From: Plasmodium malariae
Taxonomy: Eukaryota; Apicomplexa; Aconoidasida; Haemosporida; Plasmodiidae
NCBI RefSeq assembly: GCF_900090045.1
Contig: NC_041788.1
Coordinates: forward strand, 3,219,501 to 3,283,500
Length of the DNA: 64,000 nt
Direction of reading: 5' to 3'
Of this stretch, positions 36,588 to 48,712 are shown piece by piece. A model generated the notes under the pieces. That model saw nothing but the letters and a program-made list of their open reading frames with translations. It searched no databases and was not told the DNA's origin. Position numbers and translations under genes: made by a program. Position 1 is the first letter of the stretch, and each line of letters starts with the position of its first letter.

Positions 36588-39143
36588 AGGAAAAAATAAA
36601 AAATAAAAAAATAAAGAAAAAATATAAAGAAAAAAAATAAAAGAGAGAAAAGAATACAACGTTGCAAAGAAGAGAAGTGTATAATGCAGATCAAAAAAGC
36701 AGGGTGCAGAAACTAAATGAACTTCCACATAATACACACGAATAATCAGCGGTTTGTCGAAGCTGCCGTGCGGAAAGGAATAAATGAGCGGAGTTTTTTC
36801 CCAATGGAATAAAGCATAAAAAAAAAAAAAAAAAAATTTCGGAACAATATATATTAAATATATATATTACATACATATATTTACATACATATATTTACAT
36901 ACATATATTTACATACATATATTTACATACGTATATTATATACATATATTATATACATATATTATATACATATGTTATATATATTCATATTATATGCATA
37001 TATTGTATACATATATATTGTATACATTTATATTGTATACATATATTGTATACATATATTATGTACGTACATTATGTGAGTACATTATGTACGTGTATGT
37101 ACAATTTTTATATATTTTTGTGAAATTTTTTTTTTTTTTTTTTTTTTGTTTCTTATGCGTAAATACATTTTAACAACTCTGGAAAACACGACCCAGAAGA
37201 GTCTTTATTAAAATAATAATATATATATAGTTTACTCAACTTTAGTAAAATAGAAGAAAGATAAATTATTATTTTTAAATGAACTCTATTTTTTCATTAA
37301 ATTATTCATTCCCAACCAACCTATTTACAAGGAGGCACAAGCGTCAGTTGAGTAAGCCCGCATATATATGTCCATACGCATATGTACAGGCATATGTGTA
37401 CGTATATATGCGTATGTATATGTATATAAGTACATATGCTCCTTCCCCCCCTTTTTTTCTGGTTGTTCCATTTACAATGAATATATACATTTTTTTTTTT
37501 TAAATTACTACTATAAAGAAGTCATTTCTTAAATTCTTCCTATTTACACTTTTTCCATAATATAATATTATTGTTATGTGTTATACAAGTACGTATATAA
37601 TAATATGTATATGTGTGCATATAATTTGTAAGATTATATAAAGTTGAAAATGTAAATAATTTTACAATCTATGCTGAAAATGTTCAGTGAAGAGAAGAAA
37701 AAGAAAAACAAAAATAAAAAATAATGATATTTCGTTTTTATAATTTAAGAATAACTGTATGTATACATCTTTGCATATTATTTATATGTTTTTGTATTTA
37801 TGCATATTGTACTTATGCGTGTGTACTCATATTGCGTATATGCACAAATGACATATTATGACAATACAAGGGGGTATACATAATAATATACTGTGTTTAC
37901 ATTTGTACATATAATTTTAAGGAAAACTTTAATAACTGCAATAAGGAGTAGCAAATATCTATTATATTTCTACAGCAGGGAATAAACTTAAGTGTACCTA
38001 CATAAATGTACGTAGGTTTAAATATGTGTGCGTATGTAAGCAAATACATATACATAGTTGCAAATATTTTATTAAGGCGAACTAGGCAATGATATGTAAG
38101 ATTTATGTTATCCCCCTTCTCTCACATCATTTATATTCCGCCATTAGTTAGTTAAAATATATTGGCATTTTTTTTTTTTTTTTCTTTAAGTATATAGCAA
38201 GAGAGGACCAAATAATGAGCCGATCTGTGCGTTTAGCGTACATTGTTGTTTTATTTTCCTTTATTTTATTTTACTCCATCTTTCTCCATTTTGCTTAATT
38301 TTTTTGACGTAAATGGGGTTAAATTTACAGCAATCAGAGGAGCTCAGAGTGTGTGCAACAGATGTTTATAGAAATATTTTTTAACGACTTTTCTTCTGGG
38401 CTTAGGATTAAAATTTTTAGCTCGAAAAAAAAAAAAAAAAAAAAAAAAGTACAAGAAAAAAGAAAAAAGTACAAGAAAAAAGAAAAAAGTGCAAAAAACA
38501 AGAAAAAAGAAAAAAGTACAAGAAAAAAGAAAAAAGTACAAGAAAAAAGGAGTAATGAAAAATAGTAAAGACGAAAGAAAGTAGACCATTACTAGGTTAA
38601 AATTTAGCTGCAAAAATTACAATAAAAAAAAAAAGAAAAGAAAACATTTCGTTACGTTTCAAAAAAACAAATAATAAAAACTGTTCTTCATGTCAAACTT
38701 ATCATCCAAACGGATAGAAATTTTGTAGTCCTTGCATAACTACCATTTTGTGAGTTATATTTCAGTCGGTATATATAAGAATAAAAAGAAAAATATTTAA
38801 ATTATTGATTATGGTGCTATTCCTTTTTTGCAATTTTTATTAAATATAAAAAAAAAAAAAAAAAAAAAAAAATGCAGAAGACAAAATAACAAAACATCAA
38901 AAAAAAGTTGTTATGCCATTACTGTGCTGAAGTTATCTTAGAGTGGTTTAATTGGAGAGGTCAATATCGTTTCGTTGATACATACACATTTATAGCCTTA
39001 ATTATGCATAAACTTAAAAGAAAAAAAAAAAAAAATAAAACAAAACAAAACACAAAAAAGCATAACAAATCAAAGTATAGCAAAATAAAACAGGCACATA
39101 AATGTAACTGTTCAAACTGGCTTCACCCCCTTTTTCGAAAGAG
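36511..39143. other. Intergenic, homopolymers and CATATATTTA repeats
   Basis: 2.6 kb between convergent actin I (+) and the VPS54-like gene (-). A-rich tract at 36540-36650, CATACATATATTTA units at ~36870-37080, and AAAAAGTACAAGAAAAAAG units at ~38425-38550. No supported gene. Confidence 0.7.
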
Positions 39144-42100
39144 CTAAATTTTGTACTTTTTCAGAATAACTAAAGGGTTAATTGTTATGTACCACAAAGA
39201 CTTGCAGATTTGCAAAAAATCATTTAAAAAATTTTCTAATATTTCAGATAAAAATGGTATTTTGTATAAAATTACTAAAACGTTCGTTATATCAATTAGT
39301 ATTTTATCTCCCACATTTTTATTTATTATGGAACATATTTTTTCATTAAATTCGTACTTATAATAATATAAAATTAATTTGTCAATTTCAGATTTGTCTG
39401 TGAAGTCGTCCTCTACTAACCTTCTTATGATTTCTTTGTACTTACTATTTTCCTTCAATACGTTTATTCTTAATCTGAAACGATTTGCTATATCTTGGAA
39501 AAGTTCACGGTACATTTCCTTCGTGTCCTCTTCCTGTAGATAAATTGATAGTACCTGGGAGAGAAGCGTAAAAAGAGTTTTATGAAAGTTCGAAAATGCA
39601 ACATAAGGATGTGTAAATACGTATACGTGCACATACGCCAATACACATACGAACTCACACATGCACATGCACATACACCAATACACATACGAACTCACAC
39701 ATGCACATACGCCAATACACATACGAACTCACACATGCACATACGCCAGTACACATACGAACTCACACATGCACATACGCCAGTACACATACGAACTCAC
39801 ACATGCACATACGCCAGTACACATACGAACTCACACATGCACATACGCCAGTACACATACGAACTCACACATGCACATGTATAAACCCACATTCCCCGCG
39901 CATACCTTGCAAGTGGATCGGAGCTGCATCCCGTAGGGAAGAATGTCACACTCGTAATTTATGGAGTTCACTTTTTCATTCTTTATTAAGTTTTCAGATG
40001 CTAGCCATATATTTGTGTAGTAGTCAAATCGTGTTGACAGTATGTCCACTATTTTTTGGGCAAGCTTCTTTTTCAAAATTGATAGTTTATCTAGCACTAG
40101 TTTAAATTTCTTATAATAAGCCTCTTGCTGATTTTTAGAAAAATGAAAATCTACTAGTACGTATGTTTCGTGTGATATAAGAATTTTAAAAAATTTATTA
40201 AAACAATCATTAAAGACTTTTTTTACCGAATGTATATCTACATCAACTAGTAACTCTTCCAATAGGAGTTTTATTTTATCATTTTTGTGAACTGGGAATT
40301 CACTCAGTTTATTGGGAAGGTTTTCCTTTATTTGTCTTTCTTCTTCTTTATATTTTGCGCCCATCTGGCTATTGGATTTACTTGAAAAGGACAGTGATAC
40401 TAATTTATTTATTATTTTTTTTTTTTTCTTCTCCTTGTGGTTCTTCTGCTTCTCTTCCTTTTGAAAAAACATCAACTTGTGGATGTTACTGATTCGTTTT
40501 CCCCCCCTCGAACTACATACGGTATTCTTTTTCGTGTCTACGCTATTTGATTTTTCCTTAACATTGCGGCTGTTATTACTACCAGTTCGTAGTATCGTTT
40601 TAGCAGTTCCTTCACTCTGAAAAATGGTACAGCTTTTCAAATTTTCTTTTGAAAAAGAGGATTTGGAATTATTCTCGTCCAGCTTCCTATCGCACGTGTG
40701 GTCTTTTTTTTTTTTTTTTTTGCCCAATTCTAGTCCTCCGTTCAATTTTGTAGCATTTTTATTCCAGATTTTTGCGTTCACTGGACTTACCGCCTTCCCA
40801 TACATTCCTCTTGTACCAAATAAGTTAACGATATGGTTGAAAATGGCCAATATGTGTTTCAAAATAAGAGAAGAAAAATCAATTGTATTCATGACTAATG
40901 CTAGTATCTTTATGGTTATACTTCTAAGAGTATTATTCGTAACAGCATGTCCGTTAATAATAAAATGGAGTATATTACTATAAAACTGTGTTTCATAAAA
41001 ATTAAGTATTTTTATTACAATTTCTTTTGATATAAATGGAAGGGATAACATATAATGAGTGTACTGAAACAGGATACATAAAAAACTTAGATTACTGTTG
41101 GTCATGTAATAATCTCTTCCTTTTAAGCTAATTTTATGTACTTGTTCATTATTTAAAGAAAAATAATTTACCAGTTGACTGTTTATTTCGTCTGGTATAT
41201 CTTCAACAACATCCCATTTTTCTATTTCAAATAATTTATTAATTTGGATATTTTTAAACTCATAAAAGTTATTAACAGCTATAAGAGCTTCGCTCTTTAA
41301 GTACTGGAATGCCTTCTCTGCATAAGTCGACTCCTTTCCAAAAGGTTTGCAGCAACCTCTATTTTTAGCTTCATCAGACGTAATGCCGTATAACTCACCA
41401 CATAACACTTGCTTCATATGACGCACCTCCTTATTACAGCACATTTTGGACTTCATTTGTTTCACCTTTTCAAACATATATATAGTACTATCCCTATATT
41501 CATCTTTTCTCCTTAGAAAGTGAGTCATAACTTTACGAGGAATATGAAAATATTGATTTTTTATTAAAAGACAGTTTTTATCATGACTTACGCAATTACG
41601 TTCTTTTTTCTGACCAATGTACATGTGATAATTTATCAAAAAATCGAGTGCTTTTTTACTATATATATTTTTCCCCTTTTGCCTTTTTTTTTCATCTATG
41701 TATTGTCCTTCCTTATCTGGTTTGGTATAACCAAAAAGGACATTATTAGTGCTCATATGTTGTGTCAGTTTCTTCACCAATGAGTGAACAAACCTACGCG
41801 CTCTGTAAGACTTTGTCTTTTTGCACTTCATGTAGTGTTCATCCTTTCTAAAACTGGTCGAATTCCGGTATATTTTGAGAAACAACTTGGTGAATGTGGC
41901 CCTCACACAGATGCTCCTCCTCGCTCCGATGTAGGCTGCACTGTGCATGGCACTGTTAGCGGTACTGTTCTCTACACCTCCTTTAGAACCGCTATCTACG
42001 GCACTACCCACTGTACATTTGGATGTAACTTCCCGTTGGCTTCCTTCCCTTTTCGAGCCCACCAAGTGCATTCCTGCAACCCTGGAGTGAACCCCTGCAG

Positions 42101-45100
42101 TGGAAATGCTCGAGCTGATATATTGACACTTATAATAGTACAAGTAAAAAAAGCGACGATAGTAGGAAATCCACGAGTTTCTGTTCTTCTTATACACGAA
42201 GTAGATTTGCGGAAACATGGTCCAAAATAAATAAACTACTTGATTGATGCTCATGTGTGTATTATATTTTTTCCTCTCATTGCATATATTATTTATTTTT
42301 TGTAAAAAGGACGAAAAAAGTATATGCTGTATATTTATATAATTCTTCCAGAATTTAAAAAAAATAAAAAAAAATTTTTTTTGCATTACTTTGCAATCTT
42401 CCTTAATAAGATGAACAACATTATTAGTATAATTCAAAAGAAGGTACTTTAAATATTTTTTAAAATTTTTTGAACAATTCTCTTCGAAAACAGTTGTAAG
42501 TGTCTTACATATTAAGAAGTCTAACCACTGTTTTATTCGGATGTACACTTTTCTTATTTTCTTAAAAAAATTATTTAAAAAAAATACAAAATTATTTATA
42601 GGGAAGAAACCTATATATTTGTACAACTTACTTTTTAATGATCTTTTTTTATAAAAATATAATATATAACTCATTTTACATTTTTCTAATACTAAATTTT
42701 CACACGATATGCTTTTCTTACTTAAATGTACTTTACCTTTATTTAAACTACACTGCTTAGACATGGTTTTTGCCGATACATTTTTTTCCCCATGCGTTTC
42801 TTTATTACCTCCTGCTTCTTCATGACTATTTATGGTTTCATTGTTTGGACGATTTTCTAATTCTTCCCACTCGAGCTGCGTTATATCCTCGTCTACTTGG
42901 TCCTCTTCATCCATTTTATTTTCCTTCTCATCGTAGGACAACCCACTGTTCATAGTGCTCTCTTTCGCTCTCTCCAAGTCATCACTACGGTTATTGAGGT
43001 CACTGCTATTACTGCAATCACTGTGCGCATTACCGTTGGTCGCACCCCCACCGCTATCATCCGTAATGAAACCCATGCACGGAAAATTATTTATATCACA
43101 CAGCTTGTCCTTCTGCATAATTAAAATAGTTTCGTTCAGAGATCTATAAAGTATATCACTTACAAAATACTTTACGTAATTTTTATTTGTGCAAAAATTG
43201 TCCAAGAAATAGAAAAGACCGTTAAAGATCAGTACCGGTGTGAACAGCCTGTTTAACGAAGCTAGGTTTTTGTTATATCTTTTTTTCACACGATTCCATC
43301 TATTCCGTCTACTCCATCTATTCCGTCTACTCCATCTACTCCATCTACTCCATCTACTCCGTCTACTCCATCTACTCCATCTACTCCATCTACTCCATCT
43401 ACTCCATCTACTCCATCTACTCCATCTACTCCATCTACTCCGTCTACTCCATCTATTCCGTCTACTCCGTCTACTACATCTACTCCATCTACTCAATCTA
43501 CTCCATCTATTCCGTCTACTCCATCTATTCCATTTCTTCCCCCCTGTTATGTATAATTCGAGTGCTAATAAGCTACTGTCCATTCTGCTATAAATTTTGG
43601 AATTTTTGTCCCCCCCTTCCTCTTCCACATTCTTTTGCTTTTTTTCTTTTTTCCCATCATTCACTAAGTTCGCTTCCTCAACCCTCATTACATTCTCTTC
43701 ATCCACTTTGGAATCCCTCCTCAGGGTTACAAATCGAGCTGGTGTATTATAGTAATAATGCAAAAATGCTGCGTTATTCCTTCTGTGGAAATTAACGAAA
43801 TAGTCGCTTCTTCCCCTGGTACTAAACGAATTGTTATGGTAGCTCCTACGGTAGATATACCATTCTTTGTCACTGTACCCATCTTCTTCTACATATATCA
43901 AAGTGGCGCTGCTGCTAACTCTACACTTGTAGGGCGATTTTAACTTGAATATTTCACATAGAGAGTATTTATTTTTTTTTCCTATTTTTCCACCACTGTG
44001 TTTACTACTGTGTCTGTCACTATGCCTATCACTACGCCTATCACTATGCCTGTTACTGTACCTATCACTATGCCTATCACTATGTCTATCACTATGTCTA
44101 TCACTATGCCTATCACTACGCCTATCACTATGCCTGTTACTGTACCTATCACTATGTCTATCACTATGTCTATCACTATGCCTATCACTATGCCTATCAC
44201 TACGCCTATCACTATGCCTGTTACTATGCCTGTTACTATGCCTGTTACTGTACCTATCACTATGCCTGTTACTGTACCTATCACTATGCCTGTTACTGTA
44301 CCTACTACTGTTACCACTGCTGTTACCACTGCTGTTTGTACCAATTTCGTTTCTTCCTTTTTTTTCCTCTGTCCCTCCGCTCGTGCCAAACAGAAAATCA
44401 ATGGAATGATAAGAAAAAGAGAAAATTAAATTTTCCAAAATAAAATTTTTTAAATATATAATATTAAAATTGTTAAAATAATTACTAAAATAATGATAAG
44501 TCGTCCACTGTTTTTTATAATAAAAATATAATTTCAAAATTTTATTAACAAGGAATAAACATTGATAAAATTTTTTTTCTTGAATAAAATATTTTAATTT
44601 TTTTAATAAATTTAGAAAATAAAGAAATCTTTTAAATATAAAATTTATATGTTCACATTTCCTTTTTAACTCGTTGTATTTATTTAAATGAATAGTTTTG
44701 AGTATTATATTTTTTATATCGTTTATGTGTGTTTTTACGCATTCTAGTTGATCTTGAAGTATTTCTATTTCTTCTCTTAAGTTTTTCATTATTATAATTA
44801 TGTAAAAATAGTTGTTCAGTTCATTGTATATCATTGCATTTATGCATTTGTCAATTCGTTCCAGGTCTTCGTTGAGCTGAAGAAGGGGGTACCATGTCGC
44901 GCACGGAAACAGTATGCACATATATGTATGTATATGTGAACACGATATATATATATATATAGGTATGTATGCATATTCATATGTATATATACATGCAGTA
45001 TTGTGTGCACACACACCGCCAATCCTTTTTAGCACCTACTTGCTGCTGCTGTTGCATGATATTTGATATATCGCATGTTGAATTTTGATCAAAGAAAATG

Positions 45101-45677
45101 TTGTACTTATATTTAGAATGCTGCTCCAAATTTTGAAAATTTACTTTGACCTCTTTTGGTAATTTTTCCTCATTCCGTTGTACTTTAATATGTTCATGTG
45201 GCTTTGTTAGTACCTGTTTGAAATTTAGTAAACATAGTTCATCCGGGTTTTGTCTGTTTACGTCGCTGATGGTATTTATCTGTCATAAGAGAAAATCAAA
45301 GTAATCGCATTTTTTTTTTTTTTTTTTTGCTCCTTAGGTGTGCACATTGCGGGTTAGCACACTCACAAGTAGTAGTGCACACCAACAGGGGTAAATATAT
45401 ATAGTGGTTAACATGTATAGCGGTATGCACGAATATATAATCCACCGTCTTATATGCGGGAAAACAAAAAAAAAAGAAAAAAAGTTTTAACCTTTGTTAT
45501 GTAACTAATGTAGGTATCGAAATCCCTAATGTCAATTTTTTTTAAAGCAGGAGTTGGTATGCTTGAATAAATGCGTTCATTGTATTTTTCATTTGGACTT
45601 TGTTTTATTTCGTCATTGCTTACAACATTCGAAATGTGAATTAGTTCATGAGTCCCTTTACACAAATGTGTTTTCAT
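39144..45677 (-). CDS. VPS54: VPS54-like subunit of the GARP tethering complex
   Basis: Tethers endosome-derived vesicles at the trans-Golgi. Four exons agree in phase: 45677-45492, 45279-45040, 44876-39906 and 39554-39144, about 1935 residues. The ATG at 45677 follows an in-frame stop. After a short start (IDIRDFDTYISYITK), residues ~140-290 form the helical N-terminal bundle (LNEDLERIDKCINAMIYNEL). The region near residue 1460, NTLRSITIKILALVMNTIDF, matches the LRSITTKHLALAS motif of VPS54/VPS50 proteins. The following C-terminal helices (KLSILKKKLAQKIVDILSTR, then LSIYLQEEDTKEMYRELFQD) match the VPS54 C-domain. Two repeat insertions, Arg-His-Ser-Asp/Tyr-Ser (~325-440) and Trp-Ser-Arg (~588-680), more than explain the extra length. 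VPS50 (syndetin) is the main alternative; the C-terminal helices favour VPS54. Confidence 0.72.
39621..39888. repeat. 34-bp minisatellite in the last VPS54-like intron
   Basis: About seven to eight copies of a 34-bp unit (containing AACTCACACATGCACATACG) fill most of the intron 39555-39905. Copies vary mainly at one A/G position. It is stop-free in several frames on both strands, so the reading frames seen across it are artefacts. Confidence 0.9.
43262..43540 (-). repeat. 9-bp Trp-Ser-Arg coding repeat
   Basis: Array of the 9-bp unit CTACTCCAT / CTACTCCGT (plus strand), coding on the minus strand for a Trp-Ser-Arg tripeptide about 30 times inside the VPS54-like protein. Tryptophan-rich repeats are uncommon in Plasmodium low-complexity DNA. 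Confidence 0.9.
43990..44330 (-). repeat. 12-bp Arg-His-Ser-Asp coding repeat
   Basis: Array of the 12-bp unit CTATCACTATGC and variants coding for RHSD / RYSN / RHSN tetrapeptides in the VPS54-like protein. It contains larger internal duplications (the same series of variants recurs at ~44030 and ~44110). Confidence 0.9.
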
Positions 45678-45840
45678 ACTGCCCACTCGAAACTTTAAAC
45701 GTATCCATTTGGGTTTTCCAAATATTCATTTTGCGTCAGTCACTATTACGTAAGTCGCTATGTTTTTGTTATGTTTTCGTTAATATTCAGCTATTTTTTA
45801 GCTATTTTGAAAATTTTATTTATTTTTATTTATTTTTATT

Positions 45841-45842
<2 letters not shown>

Positions 45843-45910
<68 letters not shown>
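45843..45910. repeat. 68-base poly-T run
   Basis: An uninterrupted run of 68 T, the longest homopolymer in the window, flanked by ATTTTTATTT repeats. It lies upstream of the minus-strand VPS54-like start and could act as a poly(dA:dT) nucleosome-free region. Exact length is error-prone in sequencing. Confidence 0.85.
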
Positions 45911-45912
<2 letters not shown>

Positions 45913-46019
45913 TTTTATTTATTTTTTTTTATTTTTATTTATTTTTATTTATTTTTTTTTTCTTAATCCTATTTCCTTTTTTTAAAGAAAATTTTGCAGC
46001 GAGCAAGAGAAGTTACAGA

Positions 46020-46359
46020 ATGACTGACTTCAATTCTATGTTGAATGATATTTCCAAAAATGGTGTAAAAAAAAATTAACACGCACACACGTACATACGA
46101 ACAGACGTACACATACGAACAATTGTACACATCTGTACGTCCAAATGTTTACACATACAACACATATACAACACACATACAATACACATACAATATGCAT
46201 ACAATACACATACAATACACATGCAATACACATACAATACACATGCAATACACATACCAGTACACCCATGCGGCTAATATTCCCTACATATAAAATTAAA
46301 TTTTGCATGATTTTATTTTTTTTTATTTTTCATTGATAGGCAAATCCGTTCGCTCATAA
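46020..46359 (+). CDS. Possible micro-gene or upstream ORF, two exons
   Basis: Low-confidence call. ATG at 46020 opens a 14-codon frame, MTDFNSMLNDISKN, preceded by 14 more open codons back to an AAAG. A GTGTAA-type donor at 46063 can be joined to 46340, giving a 20-residue product ending KSVRS; without splicing it ends in GVKKN at 46079. Composition is protein-like, but no family is recognised. It could be the leader of a longer, unseen transcript reading right. Confidence 0.18.
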
Positions 46360-47254
46360 GAAAGGTTAAATGGTTACTATCCACAATTTACAAAACAAAA
46401 AAAAAAAAATTGCATTCACGTATCACTCGTTAATATATGTTTAACTGTTTAAATGTAAATTTGTAGTCCAAACCTATGCCAATAAGTATGGAAATGAAAT
46501 ATACGGAAATATGTATGCATGTATGTACGTATGCATGTATTCACATATATGTTCGCGTACGGACATATGCATTAATTTATGGGTATATATAATAGTACGC
46601 GCCTTTTTTGGAAGTTTGAAAAAAGGGCGTAAAAATTTTTAACAATATTCATTTTTGGCAAAACCAACAAAATGACTTTCATGCTATCCGTCAATATTTT
46701 TACAATTTACATTATATATACATATGTATATATTAGAATAGAATTATAAAAAAAATAAAATTAAAAATAAAAAATTATTTGCCGAAAGTATACTATAAAG
46801 TATACTATAGACTATATATACATAAGCATAAAAGCTTATATGACAGTTCAAATACAGTGCAAACATTTGTATTCATTTTTTACTTGAAGAAATTCGTAAG
46901 CATTCTCCGCCCCTCTCATACAAAAATAGTACATAACTAAGATATGTGCTTCATCTATATGCTTCCATCAATACATTTTTCGACATTACCCTGTGCAGAC
47001 AAATCAACACAAACGTACATATACCTACATATTTATGATACGAGAAATTTTTTTTTTTTTTTTTCAACCTTCTCTCATATTACTGTTTTAAATGCATCGT
47101 TTTAGTTATTTTTTATATGACATATTTTGGAATTGCAAAAAAAAAAAAAAAATTTTAAGCGTAGGATGTGCCATAAAGCTTATATGTATATGTACATGTG
47201 TGTGCATATATGTATGTATGTATATATATATATGTATATATATGTATGTATATG

Positions 47255-47313
<59 letters not shown>

Positions 47314-48131
47314 GTACGTATATATATGCATGAACATATAATATATATATTTACTTGTATGCTCTATTTTTCACGATTGTATAAGCTGGAAAATATTTAC
47401 CACTTTAATTCCCTAGTTCATGTGGTACACTTGTTTGGTTTTTCTCGTCCTTTATTTGTTTGCTCATCTTTTTTTCGTTCATCTTTTTTTCGTTCATCTT
47501 TTTTTCGTTCATCTTTTTTTCGTTCATCTTTTTTTCGTTCATCGTTCTTTTGTTCGTCTCTTTTTTTTCTCCGTTTATTCCTCGCTTTTTTTGGGAGGCA
47601 CCAAATTATTAAAAATGTGAAGGAAGATTAGAAGAAAAAACTAAAAAGATAAATATATACAAATATATACTTACATATCCATACAAGTATATATGTACCT
47701 ATATATATATATACATGTATATATGCGAGTTATACATATTATTCACAACAGATTAAATGAAAAAAAAAAAAAATAAAAAAAAAGGGGAAAGGGAAAGTTA
47801 TATAGTTGAAAGAGCAAGGTAAATAGAGAATGCCATGAAAATTTAAACAATCATGCCATGTTTATAAATAGGAATAAACAAAGTAAAGCATTATATTTAG
47901 TAATGCTAAAGAAGAACAAGAAAAAAACAAAAAAAAAAAAAAAAAAAAAAAAATAGGAAGGCAGGAAAACAACCAAGTAAGCGAGCAAACAAGCTAATGA
48001 GCAAACTAGCAGACGAACGTACAAATTTACAAACTTTCAAATTTACAAACGTATTAACTTTCGATCAAAAATTTGAGACTGTCGATCAACATAAGTAACA
48101 CGTCGGGAAAGGCATCGTTAAATAGTTCATA
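46360..48131. other. Intergenic, GTATATATGTATGTATAT repeats
   Basis: About 1.8 kb. TATG/TATA microsatellite at 47205-47335 and a 13-bp TTTTTTTCGTTCA repeat at ~47470-47545. The large open frames across these are repeat artefacts. No gene supported; it likely contains the KIC4-like promoter. Confidence 0.7.
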
Positions 48132-48456
48132 ATGCCGATATGTAAGAGCAAATATAAAAATGCCGTATCAGAGGATGACAAGTTATTATTTAAGGCTTGT
48201 ACGGAGTCCACGGAATATCTACATATATATTTTAACGATCTGAGGGAGTATTTGTATAGGTCCAAAAAATATGAGGAGCTGAACAACTTTTGTTACAACA
48301 TTTTAAGGAATATAAAAAACCCCGCTATGTCTAGAATAACTGCGCTAAAGGTATACAACTCGTGAGGTATATACATTTGCTTATTTATATTTTAATATAT
48401 ACATACATATACATACATATACATACATATACATACATATACATACATATACATAC

Positions 48457-48493
<37 letters not shown>

Positions 48494-48657
48494 TATATAC
48501 ATGATTGTATGATGTGCACGTGAATGTTATATGTCTAGTGAAAAAAAAAGAATCTTTGAATGAGTGTCGTGTTATTTACCATGAAAATTTTGTAAACGGA
48601 GCTTAACACATGGAGTTGGCAAGAGGGGTATATATGTATATAATAGTACGCACGCAA

Positions 48658-48712
<55 letters not shown>

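Noticed and set aside
43945..44429. Plus-strand frames of 143-154 codons opposite the VPS54-like gene
   Set aside because: Shadows of the 12-bp coding repeat on the minus strand.
47092..47631. 179-codon frame
   Set aside because: Built from TATG/TATA and TTTTTTTCGTTCA repeats; no coding-like segment outside them.
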